From contig JAFPZF010000007.1 in assembly GCA_017417385.1 (NCBI GenBank), positions 1 through 64,000 on the forward strand: a DNA stretch of 64,000 nucleotides, in the 5' to 3' direction. Every line of letters starts with the position of its first letter. The first letter of the stretch is position 1. Positions 35,027 to 44,916 of this stretch are shown here, in pieces. The notes under the pieces were generated by a model. That model was not told the origin of the DNA, made no database searches, and was given only the letters and a program-made list of their open reading frames with translations. Origin of the DNA: Bacteroidales bacterium. GTDB taxonomy: Bacteria; Bacteroidota; Bacteroidia; Bacteroidales; Marinilabiliaceae. Made by a program: the position numbers and the translations under genes.

Positions 35027-37522
35027 ATGACCGAATTAGTACTCAGCATATATAAGTATCTTCGAGATCGGAGAGTGTTGCGCTACGTGCTCTTAGTAGT
35101 AAGCACGATAGCATTTGCAGTATTGGCGTTCCAGTTGCAGTTCGAGGAGGACATCACAAAGTTGTTGCCATCGACGGGCGACAGTCAGGAGCAGATGGCG
35201 TTTGACCAGTTGCGAGTCAAGGACAAGATATTTGTCTTGATGACGTCGCGGGACACAGAGCGGCCGATGGATCCGGACGAGCTAGTCGAGGTGAGTGATG
35301 ACTTCGTAGCGTCGCTAGGTGAGTGTGACACAGCGGGGACGATGATAGAGGACATCTTGTATGAGATAGATTCGGAGACAATGATAGATTTGGTCTCGTA
35401 TTTATCGGACAACTTCCCATTGTTCGTGGATACGAGCAAATATTCACAGTTAGCGGAGCTGACGACTCCGGAGAGCATAGAGAAGAACGTAGCGAAGAGC
35501 AAGGAGCTGCTGATGACGCCGAACGGAGCGGCGATGAAGGGAATGATAGCGTCGGACCCGATAGGGATGAAGAACTTGGCGCTAGAGACCGTGCAGGATA
35601 TCAGGAGCAGCTTAGGGGGGAACCAGACAGTATATGACGGGCACTTCTTCAGCAGGGACACGACAGTAGCGATAGCGTACATATCGCCGAGTTTCAAGTC
35701 GTTTGACTCGAAGAGCGGTCAGCGTCTAGTCGAGTTGATAGAGAAAGTCATAAAGGATACGGAGGCGAAGTATGAGGACGTAAAGATATTGTTCCATGGG
35801 GCGCCCGTCCAGAGCGTCAACAACAGCAGGAGAGTCAAGAAAGATCTAAGCCTGACGCTGAGCATCTCATTGCTATTAGTCTGCATAGGCATAGGAGTAT
35901 GCTTCAAGAACAAGTCCACGATACCGATGCTCATCTGCCCTGTGATATACGGAGCGTTGTTCGCATTGGCGATGATGTATGTCGTCCGAGGAGGGATGTC
36001 GTTGATGGCGCTAGGAATAGGGGCGATAGTGCTGGGCGTAGCGCTCAGTTACTGCCTCCACGTAATAACTCACTACAAGTATGTCAGTTCGCCAGAGCAG
36101 GTGATAAGGGATCAGGCGAAGCCCGTATTCCTCGGGTGCTTGACGACGATAGGGTCGTTTTTAGGGCTGATGTTCACAGATTCGGAGTTGCTGAAGGACT
36201 TCGGACTGTTTGCGTCGTTCGGCCTTGTAGGTACGACATTCTTCAGCCTCATCTTCCTGCCACACTTCTTCAACGAGCAGAGGAACAGGAAGTCCAAGAA
36301 GGCGTTCATGGTGTTGGAGAGGTTCAATTCCCATCAGTTTGACAGGCACGTATGGTTGATAGTCCTGATACTTGTCATATCGGCAGTGTGCCTATACACA
36401 CAGAGGTGGGTAAACTTCGACGCAGACTTGAGCCACATCAGCTATACAGCTAAGAGCGTAAAAGAGTCTACGACACTGCTTGCCAGCAAGACACAGCCAG
36501 GTTGCGTCACAACGTATTATGCCACGTCGGACAGTTCGCTCGACGTCGCATTGGAGAAGAGCAGGGACGTGATGAACGTATTGAGTGAGGCGAAGAAGAA
36601 CGGACGCATCAAGGGATACTCGAAGGCAGCGACGCTGTTTGCGACCGAAGAGGAGCAGGAGGCGAGGATAGAAGCATGGAAGTCGTTCTGGACAGAGGAG
36701 AAGATAGCGGAGACAATGGAATATGTCACAGCGGCTTGCAAGAGACAGGGAATAGCGCCGTCGTTCTTTGAGCCATTCAAGGACATGGTAGAGGCCGAAT
36801 ATGAGACCATATCGCTGTATGACGATGACGTCCTGCCGAATGGACTCGTAGCGAACATAATCGAGAACAACAACGGAAAATATCTCGTATATACGCAGGT
36901 AAGCCTGAGGGACGAGGACAAGAAGCAGGTAGGTCGTGAGGTCATCAGCAAGACAGACAGTTTCGTGGTTGACCCGATGTTCTACACTGAGGAGATGGTC
37001 AAGAGCATAGAGAGGGACTTCAACACTGCGCTGAACATATCGATGGCGTTCGTATTCGTCATATTGTTGTTGTCGTTCAGGGACATATTGCTTGCCGTGA
37101 TAGCATTCATCCCGATGTCGTTGAGCTGGTTCATAGTATTGGGAGTTATGGGCATCTTCGGATTGCAGTTCAACTTGATAAACATAGTGATATCGACATT
37201 CATATTTGGCATAGGAGTCGACTACAGCATATTTGTCATGGATGGGTTGCTATCAAAGGCAAAGTCGACGTCGGAGCCGCAGTTGCTCGTATATCATAAG
37301 ACGGCGATATTCTTCTCGGCAGTCGTATTGATATTGAGTACAGGCTCGTTGCTATTAGCGTCGCACCCAGCGTTGTCGTCGATAGGCATCGCCACGATAA
37401 TCGGAATGACATCGGCATTAGTCTTGGCGTATACATTACAGCCGTTCATGTATCATGCGTTGGTGAAGTTCATCATCAGGAAGGGATATAAAGTACGTTG
37501 GCTAAACGGTAAGAGAGAGTAG
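35027..37522 (+). CDS. MMPL/RND-superfamily lipid exporter
   Basis: 831-residue membrane protein with the RND layout: one N-terminal helix (YVLLVVSTIAFAVLAFQL), a large periplasmic loop, a block of about five helices from residue 280 on, a second N-terminal-type helix (VWLIVLILVISAVCLY), a second loop and a second helical block (AFVFVILLLSFRDILLAVIAF, then FIFGIGVDYSIFVMDGL with the proton-relay GxGxDY). MMPL proteins export complex lipids. Placed beside KAS, ACP and LolA it probably moves the product of this cassette across the inner membrane; this is inference. The next gene begins 2 nt after its stop. Confidence 0.9.
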   Translation: MTELVLSIYKYLRDRRVLRYVLLVVSTIAFAVLAFQLQFEEDITKLLPSTGDSQEQMAFDQLRVKDKIFVLMTSRDTERPMDPDELVEVSDDFVASLGECDTAGTMIEDILYEIDSETMIDLVSYLSDNFPLFVDTSKYSQLAELTTPESIEKNVAKSKELLMTPNGAAMKGMIASDPIGMKNLALETVQDIRSSLGGNQTVYDGHFFSRDTTVAIAYISPSFKSFDSKSGQRLVELIEKVIKDTEAKYEDVKILFHGAPVQSVNNSRRVKKDLSLTLSISLLLVCIGIGVCFKNKSTIPMLICPVIYGALFALAMMYVVRGGMSLMALGIGAIVLGVALSYCLHVITHYKYVSSPEQVIRDQAKPVFLGCLTTIGSFLGLMFTDSELLKDFGLFASFGLVGTTFFSLIFLPHFFNEQRNRKSKKAFMVLERFNSHQFDRHVWLIVLILVISAVCLYTQRWVNFDADLSHISYTAKSVKESTTLLASKTQPGCVTTYYATSDSSLDVALEKSRDVMNVLSEAKKNGRIKGYSKAATLFATEEEQEARIEAWKSFWTEEKIAETMEYVTAACKRQGIAPSFFEPFKDMVEAEYETISLYDDDVLPNGLVANIIENNNGKYLVYTQVSLRDEDKKQVGREVISKTDSFVVDPMFYTEEMVKSIERDFNTALNISMAFVFVILLLSFRDILLAVIAFIPMSLSWFIVLGVMGIFGLQFNLINIVISTFIFGIGVDYSIFVMDGLLSKAKSTSEPQLLVYHKTAIFFSAVVLILSTGSLLLASHPALSSIGIATIIGMTSALVLAYTLQPFMYHALVKFIIRKGYKVRWLNGKRE

Positions 37523-37524
37523 AG

Positions 37525-39018
37525 ATGAGCAGTGACAGTAAATATGACGTAGTAGTCATAGGAGGCGGTCTTGGAGGCTTGGAGTGTGGATATATCTTAT
37601 CCAAGAAAGGGAAGAAAGTATTAGTCTTAGAGCAGTGTGGCCTAATCGGCGGGTGCATACAGAGTTTCAGGAGGGAAGGACATCTATTTGACACAGGCTT
37701 CCACTATGTCGGAGGGCTTGACGAGGGACAGATGCTACATCGACTGTTCAAGTACTTTGGACTCATGGAGTTGCCGTGGGTCAGGCTTGACAGGGAATGC
37801 TTCGACCAGGTGACGATAGGAGACAGTTCATACAAGTTCGTCAATGGGTATGAGAACTTTGAAGAGGAGTTGTGCAGAGCATTTCCAAGTCAGCGGGAGG
37901 GCATAGCGAAATATGTCAAGATGCTGAAGGAAGTCGGTGACAACATACAAAAGAGTTTCGAGCCACGGACAGCATTAGATGTATTAGAAAACTCAATGTT
38001 CTCTCGGTCGGCATACGGATTTTTGAAAGAGAGCATAAGTGACGACAGACTAATAGACGTACTTTCCGGAACATCGATAAAGATGGAGTTGAACCGGGAG
38101 AAGTTGCCGCTGTACACCTTTGGACAGATAAACAGCACGTTCGTACAGAGCGCATACAGGCTACGCGGAGGCGGGATGCAGATAGCAGAGACCCTCGTCG
38201 CGAGCATAGAGAGGTTTGGAGGGAAGGTAGTCAAGAACAGGAAAGTCACAGGATTTAAGGCAGTGGATGGGCGAGTGTCGTCCGTCATCGTCAATAATGG
38301 CGAAGAGGAGTATGAGACAGACATAGTCATATCGGACATACATCCAGCTCGGACAGCGCAGATGCTTCAGGAGTCAGGACTCGTAAGGAAGATATTTGCG
38401 AAGAGGATGACCTCGATGGAGAATACGTTTGGAGTATTCACAGTCAACATAGCATTGAAGCCTGGGAAGTTGCGTTATCGCAACCGGAACGAGTACATAT
38501 ATCGCAAGGGAGGTATATGGGAGTATCATGAGAAGCTATCAGACGAAGTCGAGGCAGCGTTGGTCAGCTTTGCTCCGCCGAAAGTCGGAAGGGAGTGGTC
38601 GGAGGTTGTCGACATACTTATCCCGATGAAATGGGAGAAGGTCAGCAAATGGTTTGGCACAAAAATTGGATACAGAGGGGAAGACTATAAAAAGTTCAAG
38701 GAGGAGATGGCGGAGAGAGCCATAGACTTCGTGAACGAGAAGGTAGAGGGTCTGCGTGCGGCAGTCGACAAATACTGGGTCAGCACCCCGTTGACGTATA
38801 CAGACTATACAGGGACAGTCGAAGGCAGTGCATACGGAATCAGGAAAGACTATAGCAATACGATGTACACAATCCTGACGCCGAAGACACCAGTCGAGAA
38901 CGTCTACCTGACCGGACAGAACTTGAACCTGCATGGGATACTTGGGACGTCGATGACATCGTTCTTCACATGTGCCGAGATATTGGGGATGCAGACAATA
39001 GTCGAAGATTTAGGTTGA
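37525..39018 (+). CDS. FAD-dependent oxidoreductase, phytoene desaturase/CrtI-like
   Basis: 497-residue flavoprotein. The N-terminal FAD fold is VVVIGGGLGGLECGYILSKKG followed by VLVLEQ; LRGGGMQIAETLVASIERFGG and a C-terminal NVYLTGQNLNLHGILGTSMT also match the CrtI/retinol-saturase group, which work on long hydrophobic chains. It most likely oxidises or saturates the lipid made by the cassette. Same operon as the MMPL gene and the LolA gene (22 nt downstream). Confidence 0.88.
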   Translation: MSSDSKYDVVVIGGGLGGLECGYILSKKGKKVLVLEQCGLIGGCIQSFRREGHLFDTGFHYVGGLDEGQMLHRLFKYFGLMELPWVRLDRECFDQVTIGDSSYKFVNGYENFEEELCRAFPSQREGIAKYVKMLKEVGDNIQKSFEPRTALDVLENSMFSRSAYGFLKESISDDRLIDVLSGTSIKMELNREKLPLYTFGQINSTFVQSAYRLRGGGMQIAETLVASIERFGGKVVKNRKVTGFKAVDGRVSSVIVNNGEEEYETDIVISDIHPARTAQMLQESGLVRKIFAKRMTSMENTFGVFTVNIALKPGKLRYRNRNEYIYRKGGIWEYHEKLSDEVEAALVSFAPPKVGREWSEVVDILIPMKWEKVSKWFGTKIGYRGEDYKKFKEEMAERAIDFVNEKVEGLRAAVDKYWVSTPLTYTDYTGTVEGSAYGIRKDYSNTMYTILTPKTPVENVYLTGQNLNLHGILGTSMTSFFTCAEILGMQTIVEDLG

Positions 39019-39040
39019 ACAAGGAAACAAACGACATTAT

Positions 39041-39676
39041 ATGTACACGATGAGAAGTATAGTAATCGCAGCATTGGCTCTCATGCCGGCGTTGTGCAGT
39101 GCACAGCTAAAGAATGCTGAGAACAATGCCGACATTAAGAAGATCGAGGCGGCAAACAAGGAAGTGTCGACGATAGAGTGTGGATTTGTCAGGACGACGA
39201 CAGTTGCGGCAGTCAAGAGCGAGACGAAATCAGAGGGGACATTCTACTTCAGCAATCCGACGAACCTCAGCATGAAGTATGCAGACGGCGAGACATTTGT
39301 CGTAACGGCCGACAACGTATCGGTCACGATAGGTGGCAAGAGCAGGACGTTACGTTCGGGGAACCATCATGTCGAGGCGCTATCTGAGACCTTGCTGCAC
39401 TGTGTGAAGGGAGAGGTCTCGGCCGTAGAGGGGACCCTGTCGTCGGCGAAGACAGTAGGGAAGAACGTAGTCCTGAAGATAGCTACCAACATGAGCATGA
39501 ACAGGAGCAAGGTGAAGACAATCGAGCTTGCATACGACAAGAATGACGGGACGCTGGTCAGCCTCAACATGATAGAGGCGGATGGCAGTTCGACGAAGTA
39601 TGACCTGCAGGAGAAGAAGCTGAACAAGCCGATTGACGCGAAGGTATTTGAGCACGCCAAGAAAAAGAGGAAATAA
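39041..39676 (+). CDS. LolA-like periplasmic lipid/lipoprotein carrier
   Basis: 211 residues with a signal peptide (IVIAALALMPALCSAQ) and the LolA-type unclosed beta barrel (VSTIECGFVRTTTV, GTFYFSNPTNLSMKYADGE, LRSGNHHVEALSETLL, IELAYDKNDGTLVSLNM). Lipid biosynthetic clusters often carry a private LolA-like protein that ferries the product to the outer membrane. It is the last gene of the cassette and is followed by a strong terminator. A second LolA-like gene lies at 45379. Confidence 0.85.
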   Translation: MYTMRSIVIAALALMPALCSAQLKNAENNADIKKIEAANKEVSTIECGFVRTTTVAAVKSETKSEGTFYFSNPTNLSMKYADGETFVVTADNVSVTIGGKSRTLRSGNHHVEALSETLLHCVKGEVSAVEGTLSSAKTVGKNVVLKIATNMSMNRSKVKTIELAYDKNDGTLVSLNMIEADGSSTKYDLQEKKLNKPIDAKVFEHAKKKRK

Positions 39677-39714
39677 GGATACAAGGGATAACAAGGACTG
39701 TTAGATAATGCGAA

Positions 39715-39749
39715 TTCGCCCACCTTTCAAGACGCGAAAGGTGGGCGAA
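39715..39749 (+). terminator. Hairpin ending the lipid cassette
   Basis: Perfect arms TTCGCCCACCTTTC and GAAAGGTGGGCGAA (39715-39728, 39736-39749) around a 7-nt loop, then ATTTAAAAA. Confidence 0.7.
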
Positions 39750-39757
39750 CATTTAAA

Positions 39758-39789
39758 AAGGACTCACGGCGCAGATGTCGTGAGTCCTT
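39758..39789 (-). terminator. Terminator of mscL
   Basis: Perfect arms AAGGACTCACG and CGTGAGTCCTT; on the minus strand it is followed by a T-rich run. It lies 20 nt past the mscL stop. Confidence 0.75.
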
Positions 39790-39808
39790 AAACGTATAGT
39801 AGGGTCGA

Positions 39809-40240
39809 TTACTTGTTCTTCAAGAGATCCCTAATCTCCGTGAGGAGTTTCTCCTCGGCTGTTGGCTCTGGTTCTGGGGCAGGAGCAGCAGCTGCAGCCT
39901 CCTCTTCCTTCTTCTTCTTGCGGGTCAGGACATTGATACCCTTGACGAGGAAGAAAACGCAGAGTGCGACAATCAGGAAGTCGATAACATTCTGAATGAA
40001 CGAGCCGTAGGCGATAGTAGCAGGCTCAGTTCCCTCTGGTGCCAGTGGGTTGGCAGGCAGGACAACTTTGAGGTTAGTAAAGTTGACGCCACCGATGAGC
40101 CAGCCTATGGGAGGCATGATGACATCGTTGACGATGGAGGTCACGATCTTGCCGAAGGCGCCGCCTATGATGACACCTACTGCCATATCGACCACGTTGC
40201 CTTTGACAGCAAACTCCTTGAACTCTTTAATGAATCCCAT
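39809..40240 (-). CDS. mscL: Large-conductance mechanosensitive channel
   Basis: Pentameric inner-membrane valve that opens under osmotic downshock. 143 residues: an amphipathic N-terminus ([22 protein letters not shown]), first helix with [23 protein letters not shown] shortened here to its core GGAFGKIV, a periplasmic loop, and the second helix ([16 protein letters not shown]). The C-terminal part is Lys/Glu/Ala-rich, ending in a helix ([10 protein letters not shown]-like). Single-gene unit with its own promoter and terminator. Confidence 0.95.
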   Translation of the reverse strand: MGFIKEFKEFAVKGNVVDMAVGVIIGGAFGKIVTSIVNDVIMPPIGWLIGGVNFTNLKVVLPANPLAPEGTEPATIAYGSFIQNVIDFLIVALCVFFLVKGINVLTRKKKKEEEAAAAAPAPEPEPTAEEKLLTEIRDLLKNK

Positions 40241-40270
40241 TTCTATCTATAGGTTTAATGATTATTAATG

Positions 40271-40301
40271 CAAAATTACCTTTCGTTTCTCTTTTTTACA
40301 A
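40271..40301 (-). promoter_or_regulatory. Promoter of mscL
   Basis: On the minus strand TTG (40301-40299) and TAATTTTG (40278-40271) are 20 nt apart, about 30 nt before the start codon. Confidence 0.7.
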
Positions 40302-40411
40302 GAATGAACCATTAAAAAAATAGGGAACCACATTGGTCAGGATATAAGTCGAATAGAAGGGAGAAGATAAAAGCATTATACCGTAGTAGCCATAGCATCA
40401 GATTTATTCCT

Positions 40412-40437
40412 TAAATTTGCGTATCGAAATACTTTTG
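40412..40437 (+). promoter_or_regulatory. Two possible -7 boxes before the GH106-type gene
   Basis: TAAATTTG at 40412-40419 and TACTTTTG at 40430-40437, both perfect TAnnTTTG matches. The second is 9 nt before ATG 40447; either rules out the TTG codon at 40417 as the start. Confidence 0.45.
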
Positions 40438-40446
40438 ACAGATAAC

Positions 40447-43400
40447 ATGGTAAATCAACAATCGCTTAGCAAGCACCACATACAGTTGCTCACTATTTTC
40501 GTGGTATTCATCATTATAGCATCATCGTGTACGCGGCAACGTACTTGGGACGAAGATTTTCGACAGCCGTCAGCAGAGACTGCGCCATGGACATTCTGGT
40601 ACTGGATGTATGGAGCCGTTTCGGACGAAGGGATACGCAAAGACCTTATAGCTATGAAGCAGGCGGGGATAGCAGGATTCTACTTGATGCCGATAAAGAG
40701 CAGCGCAGAAGACAGAATAGGGCTGGGAGGCAAGGCTGACCAGTTGACAGAAGAGTGGTGGAGAGAAGTAGACCTGACGACACGGATAGCGGACAGCCTC
40801 GGACTGCAAGTCGGGATACACATATCAGACGGGTTCGCACTGGCAGGAGGTCCATGGATAAGCGAAAAGGAGTCCATGCAGAGAGTAGTCTGGAGCGACA
40901 CGATAGTGAAGGGTGGGGGAGAGGTAGACCTCAGGATACCGATACCACAGCACAATGGCGAATATTACAACGACATAGCGACATACGCCTTCCCGGCAAA
41001 GTCGTTGACACAACAGACGCCGCGAGCCTCGGTCGAGTTCCCGTTCCGTTCTAAAGAACCGGCAGACATCATTTTCACCTACGACAAACCATTCACACTA
41101 CGATCGGTCAAGATAGTGACAGGCGGCAACAACTATCAAGCACACCGATGGACAGTCTCTGCGAGCGAGGACGGAAAGCAGTGGCAAGAAGTCGGCACAA
41201 TAACGCCAGATCGTCAGGGATGGCAAAATACAGACGCATACGCGACATACGCTCTCCGACCGACGACAGCGCGACAGTTCAAGTTCTCGTGGACGCCAGT
41301 CGGCAGTGAGCCAGGGTGTGAGGACATGGATGCGGCGAAATGGGCACCAGTCCTAAAAGTGGCAGCGCTCGTGCTCAGCGAAGAGCCCGTCATCAACGCA
41401 TACGAAGGAAAGTCGGGGGCAGTATGGCGAGTCAGCAGTGCCAAGAAGCTGGACGACAAAGACTGCATATCGCTTGAGGACGTCATCAGATGTGACATAG
41501 ACAGAGATGGGCGCATATCAGCGACACTTCCGGAAGGTGTCTGGCACATTCGACGCGTCGGACATGCCTCGACTGGGCATACGAATGCGACGGGAGGCGG
41601 AGGAAGAGGTCTCGAATGCGACAAATTCTCATCGGCGGCAGTACGGAAGCAGGCGGAGAACTGGTTTGGGCAGATACGGTCACACGTTCCACATCCGGAG
41701 GTCATCACACGACTGCACATCGACAGTTGGGAGTGTGGGTCGCAGAACTGGAGTCTAAACTTTGCAGACGAGTTCAAACGTAGGCGCGGGTATGACATAA
41801 AGCCATGGCTGCTGACGATGACAGGGGTACCAATGGTAAGCTACGACGAGAGCGACCGCATACTTCGCGACGTTCGTCAGACGATAGCCGACCTCACGAA
41901 GGACGTCTTTTTCAAGACAGTACGAGAGTATGCAGACGAGCAGAAACTGCCAATCTCGTCGGAGAGCGTATGTCCGACAATGGTCTCGGACGGCATAGTA
42001 CATTATGAGGTCGTGGACTATCCAATGGGCGAGTTCTGGCTCGGGAGTCCGACGCATGACAAGCCTAACGACATAGCCGACGCGGTCAGTGGGGCGCACG
42101 TATATGGCAAACCAGTAGTTCAGGCAGAGGGTTTCACAGACGTAAGAGCGACATGGGACGAGACGCCAGCCATGCTGAAGCCACTCTTAGACCGCAACTA
42201 CTGTCTCGGCATAAACGCCATCGTCTATCACGTGACGGCGCACAACCCATTTACAGATCGTCGTCCGGGGCTGACGCTCGACGGCATCGGAGTATTCTTT
42301 CAGAGGGACAACACATGGTGGCACGAGCTTGCATCCTTCTCGACATACGCAATGAGGTGTCAGGCGCTTCTCCGTCGTGGGGAACCAGTCGTAGACCTGG
42401 CAGTCTTTGCAGGGGACGAAATACCACGTCGGAGTCTGCTACCCGAGAAACTTGTCGGCACATTCCCAGGACTATTTGGAAGTGAAGTAGTCGATAGGGA
42501 GCGCCAGAGACTGGAGAACGACGGCATCCCAATGGAGACAAGTCCAGTCGGAGTCAGACATACGAAGAACATGACGAAAGCAGACAGCTTCATCAATCCA
42601 CTCCGCGGATACAAGTACGACACATTCACAGCAGATGCACTTCGGGGCATAGCAGTACTCCCGGACGGCAGTGTCAGGATGCGCAGCGGCATGACATACA
42701 GAGCGCTCATCGTCCCTCAGCCACACAAGATGAACCCAGATGGCATCAATCATCACAGAGCAGTCTTTGACTCGCTTCGCTCGGTCGGAGCGAGGATTAT
42801 CGACGACGTATGGACGGCTGACGACCTATCAGGAATTGGAATCAGACGTGATGCAGAGTTACCAACAGGTGTTGACTATGCGCATAGGACATCGGCAGAC
42901 GAAGAAATATATTTTCTTAGCAACCAATCAGATACGACACAGACATTCTCGCCAAAGTTTCGTTCAGTCCGGAAGAACGGATATATCTGTGACCCAGTAG
43001 AGGGGCGGATATACAATTACGATGGCAGCGTGACACTTCCTGTCGGAGGCTCCGTCTTCATCGTTTTCAGCGACACACATGTAGCAACGAGCAAACAGTT
43101 TACGGCAGAAAGCGAAGTGACGCTCAACAACGAGTGGACATTGTGGTTTCATGACAACGGAGCATACGTAGTTCTTCCAGACGGGAACATCGAGAGTTGG
43201 AGCAGCTTTGAAGACCCGAGGATAAAGTATTATTCAGGACACGTGACATACAAGACCAAAGTAGAGCTGTCGGCGCAGCAGAGCGAGAGCCAATCGAGAA
43301 TAGCGTTTGAAGAGCTACGTGACATAGCAACAGTCATAGTCAACGGGCGGGTGTGTGGCACGACATGGTGCGAGCCGTACAGCGTCGATGTCAGTGGAGC

Positions 43401-43599
43401 GTTGAAAGAAGGGGAGAACGAGATAGCGATCGTCTGTGTCAACACATGGGCAAACGCCCTTCTTGGAGCCGAGAGTGGCACGCCGCCATTCGAGGGAATC
43501 TGGACCAACGCGAAGTATCGTCGAGCAGAGGGGAAGCCATTGCCAGGGGGCATTATAGGTCGAGTTAGGTTGCAATTTCCTGCAAATAGCGCGCAATAA
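40447..43599 (+). CDS. GH106-type glycoside hydrolase (alpha-L-rhamnosidase family), lipoprotein
   Basis: About 1050 residues from ATG 40447. A lipoprotein signal ends IIASSC (Cys near residue 28). The N-terminal barrel shows WTFWYWMYGAVSDEGIRKDL and AGIAGFYLMPI, then WISEKESMQRVVW, marks of the GH106-related family of Bacteroidetes. HIDSWECGSQNWS and GINAIVYHVTAHNPFTDRRPG are in the catalytic region. A discoidin-like insertion appears at about 205-305, and a C-terminal beta-sandwich (ALKEGENEIAIVCVNTWANALL) ends the protein. GH106 enzymes remove rhamnose, often from rhamnogalacturonan, which fits the PL11 and PL10 genes elsewhere in the window. Codons are richer in ACA, CCA and TCA than in neighbours. 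Confidence 0.87.
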   Translation: MVNQQSLSKHHIQLLTIFVVFIIIASSCTRQRTWDEDFRQPSAETAPWTFWYWMYGAVSDEGIRKDLIAMKQAGIAGFYLMPIKSSAEDRIGLGGKADQLTEEWWREVDLTTRIADSLGLQVGIHISDGFALAGGPWISEKESMQRVVWSDTIVKGGGEVDLRIPIPQHNGEYYNDIATYAFPAKSLTQQTPRASVEFPFRSKEPADIIFTYDKPFTLRSVKIVTGGNNYQAHRWTVSASEDGKQWQEVGTITPDRQGWQNTDAYATYALRPTTARQFKFSWTPVGSEPGCEDMDAAKWAPVLKVAALVLSEEPVINAYEGKSGAVWRVSSAKKLDDKDCISLEDVIRCDIDRDGRISATLPEGVWHIRRVGHASTGHTNATGGGGRGLECDKFSSAAVRKQAENWFGQIRSHVPHPEVITRLHIDSWECGSQNWSLNFADEFKRRRGYDIKPWLLTMTGVPMVSYDESDRILRDVRQTIADLTKDVFFKTVREYADEQKLPISSESVCPTMVSDGIVHYEVVDYPMGEFWLGSPTHDKPNDIADAVSGAHVYGKPVVQAEGFTDVRATWDETPAMLKPLLDRNYCLGINAIVYHVTAHNPFTDRRPGLTLDGIGVFFQRDNTWWHELASFSTYAMRCQALLRRGEPVVDLAVFAGDEIPRRSLLPEKLVGTFPGLFGSEVVDRERQRLENDGIPMETSPVGVRHTKNMTKADSFINPLRGYKYDTFTADALRGIAVLPDGSVRMRSGMTYRALIVPQPHKMNPDGINHHRAVFDSLRSVGARIIDDVWTADDLSGIGIRRDAELPTGVDYAHRTSADEEIYFLSNQSDTTQTFSPKFRSVRKNGYICDPVEGRIYNYDGSVTLPVGGSVFIVFSDTHVATSKQFTAESEVTLNNEWTLWFHDNGAYVVLPDGNIESWSSFEDPRIKYYSGHVTYKTKVELSAQQSESQSRIAFEELRDIATVIVNGRVCGTTWCEPYSVDVSGALKEGENEIAIVCVNTWANALLGAESGTPPFEGIWTNAKYRRAEGKPLPGGIIGRVRLQFPANSAQ

Positions 43600-43620
43600 C
43601 TGACAATATACAAAAAAAGT

Positions 43621-43651
43621 TTTGCTGTTATAGTTTAAATTGATACTTTTG
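43621..43651 (+). promoter_or_regulatory. Promoter of asnA
   Basis: TTTG at 43621-43624 and TACTTTTG at 43644-43651 with 19 nt between; leader about 35 nt. Confidence 0.75.
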
Positions 43652-43692
43652 TGGCATAATTACTATGAAATTGTAACCAACTACAGGCGATT

Positions 43693-44730
43693 ATGTCACA
43701 GTTGTACATACCAAACGGCTATCGTCCGCTTCTTGACTTAAGGGAGACGGAGATGGGCATCCACTACATCAAGGGCTTCTTCCAGAGCAATTTATCAGCA
43801 GAGTTGCGTCTCAGGCGCGTGACGGCACCACTCTTTGTCATGAAGGGCACGGGACTGAACGATGACCTCAACGGAGTCGAGCGTCCGGTCACATTTCCGA
43901 TCAAAGACCTCGGGGATCAGCAGGCTGAGGTAGTACATTCGCTTGCGAAGTGGAAGAGGATGATGCTGGCCGACTACAAGATCCAGACAGGCTATGGACT
44001 ATACACTGATATGAACGCCATTCGTTCTGACGAGGAGTTGGACAATGTCCATTCGCTCTATGTCGACCAGTGGGACTGGGAGATGACGATAGACCAGCAT
44101 CAGCGTAACATAGAGTTCCTAAAGAAGACAGTAACGCGAATCTACGGAGTCATGAAGCGGACAGAGTACATCGTCTGCGAGCATTACCCACAGATCACGC
44201 CAATCCTCCCAGAGGAGATACATTTCATACATTCAGAGGACCTTGCGGCACAGTATCCAGACCTTACGCCGAAGCAGAGGGAGGAGGCGATAGCCAAGGC
44301 GTATGGTGCAGTGTTCATCATCGGCATCGGAGGCTCGATCAATGGCGGAGAGCCACACGACGGTCGTGCCCCAGACTATGACGACTGGTCGACGCCAACG
44401 GGTGACAACCATACAGGTCTGAATGGCGACATCATAGTCTGGAATCCAGTCATCAACAGCTCGTTCGAGCTCTCGAGCATGGGAGTCAGAGTAGACAAGG
44501 ATGCACTTCTCCGACAGCTCGAGATAAGGGGTGCCGAGTCGCGCAAGGAGCTGTACTTCCACAAGCGCCTTCTCTCGGGCGAGCTTCCGCAGTCAATCGG
44601 TGGTGGCATAGGTCAGTCGCGTCTCTGCATGTTCTATCTGCGCAAGGCTCATATCGGCGAGATACAGGCATCGATATGGCCAGCAGACATGAGGGAGACA
44701 TGTGCGAAGAACAACATACCGTTGATATAG
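43693..44730 (+). CDS. asnA: Aspartate-ammonia ligase (asparagine synthetase A)
   Basis: Makes asparagine from aspartate, ammonia and ATP. 345 residues related to class II aminoacyl-tRNA synthetases. Marks: YIKGFFQSNLSAELRLRRVTAP, LNDDLNGVERPV, SVDQWDWE-type (here YVDQWDWEM), APDYDDW, and the closing GGGIGQSRLCMFYLRKAHIGEIQ-like motif, seen as GGIGQSRLCMFYL. Own promoter and terminator. Codon use leans to ATC, CGT/CGC and CTC, as in rpsA. Confidence 0.96.
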   Translation: MSQLYIPNGYRPLLDLRETEMGIHYIKGFFQSNLSAELRLRRVTAPLFVMKGTGLNDDLNGVERPVTFPIKDLGDQQAEVVHSLAKWKRMMLADYKIQTGYGLYTDMNAIRSDEELDNVHSLYVDQWDWEMTIDQHQRNIEFLKKTVTRIYGVMKRTEYIVCEHYPQITPILPEEIHFIHSEDLAAQYPDLTPKQREEAIAKAYGAVFIIGIGGSINGGEPHDGRAPDYDDWSTPTGDNHTGLNGDIIVWNPVINSSFELSSMGVRVDKDALLRQLEIRGAESRKELYFHKRLLSGELPQSIGGGIGQSRLCMFYLRKAHIGEIQASIWPADMRETCAKNNIPLI

Positions 44731-44753
44731 AATAAAAGAATAGACATCTTCAT

Positions 44754-44792
44754 CAGCGTCCTGGCCGAAAGGTCTGGGCGCTGAACTTTTTA
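44754..44792 (+). terminator. Rho-independent terminator of asnA
   Basis: CAGCGTCCTGGCC pairs with GGTCTGGGCGCTG around a GAAA tetraloop (with wobbles), then AACTTTTTAT. Confidence 0.75.
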
Positions 44793-44916
44793 TAGGGTAG
44801 CATAAACGAAAGGGCGACGTAAGGTACTAAAATGGAGAAACGCCCATAGTCGAAAAAAGACATAGACGAAGAGACATATTACGGGAGGAGTCGTACCGGA
44901 AGGAGGACTGTCAGAG

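Noticed and set aside
40417-43599. Recent transfer of the GH106-type gene based on its codons
   Set aside because: Its codons differ only mildly (more ACA, CCA, TCA) and strand bias complicates the comparison; no flanking mobile element is seen.
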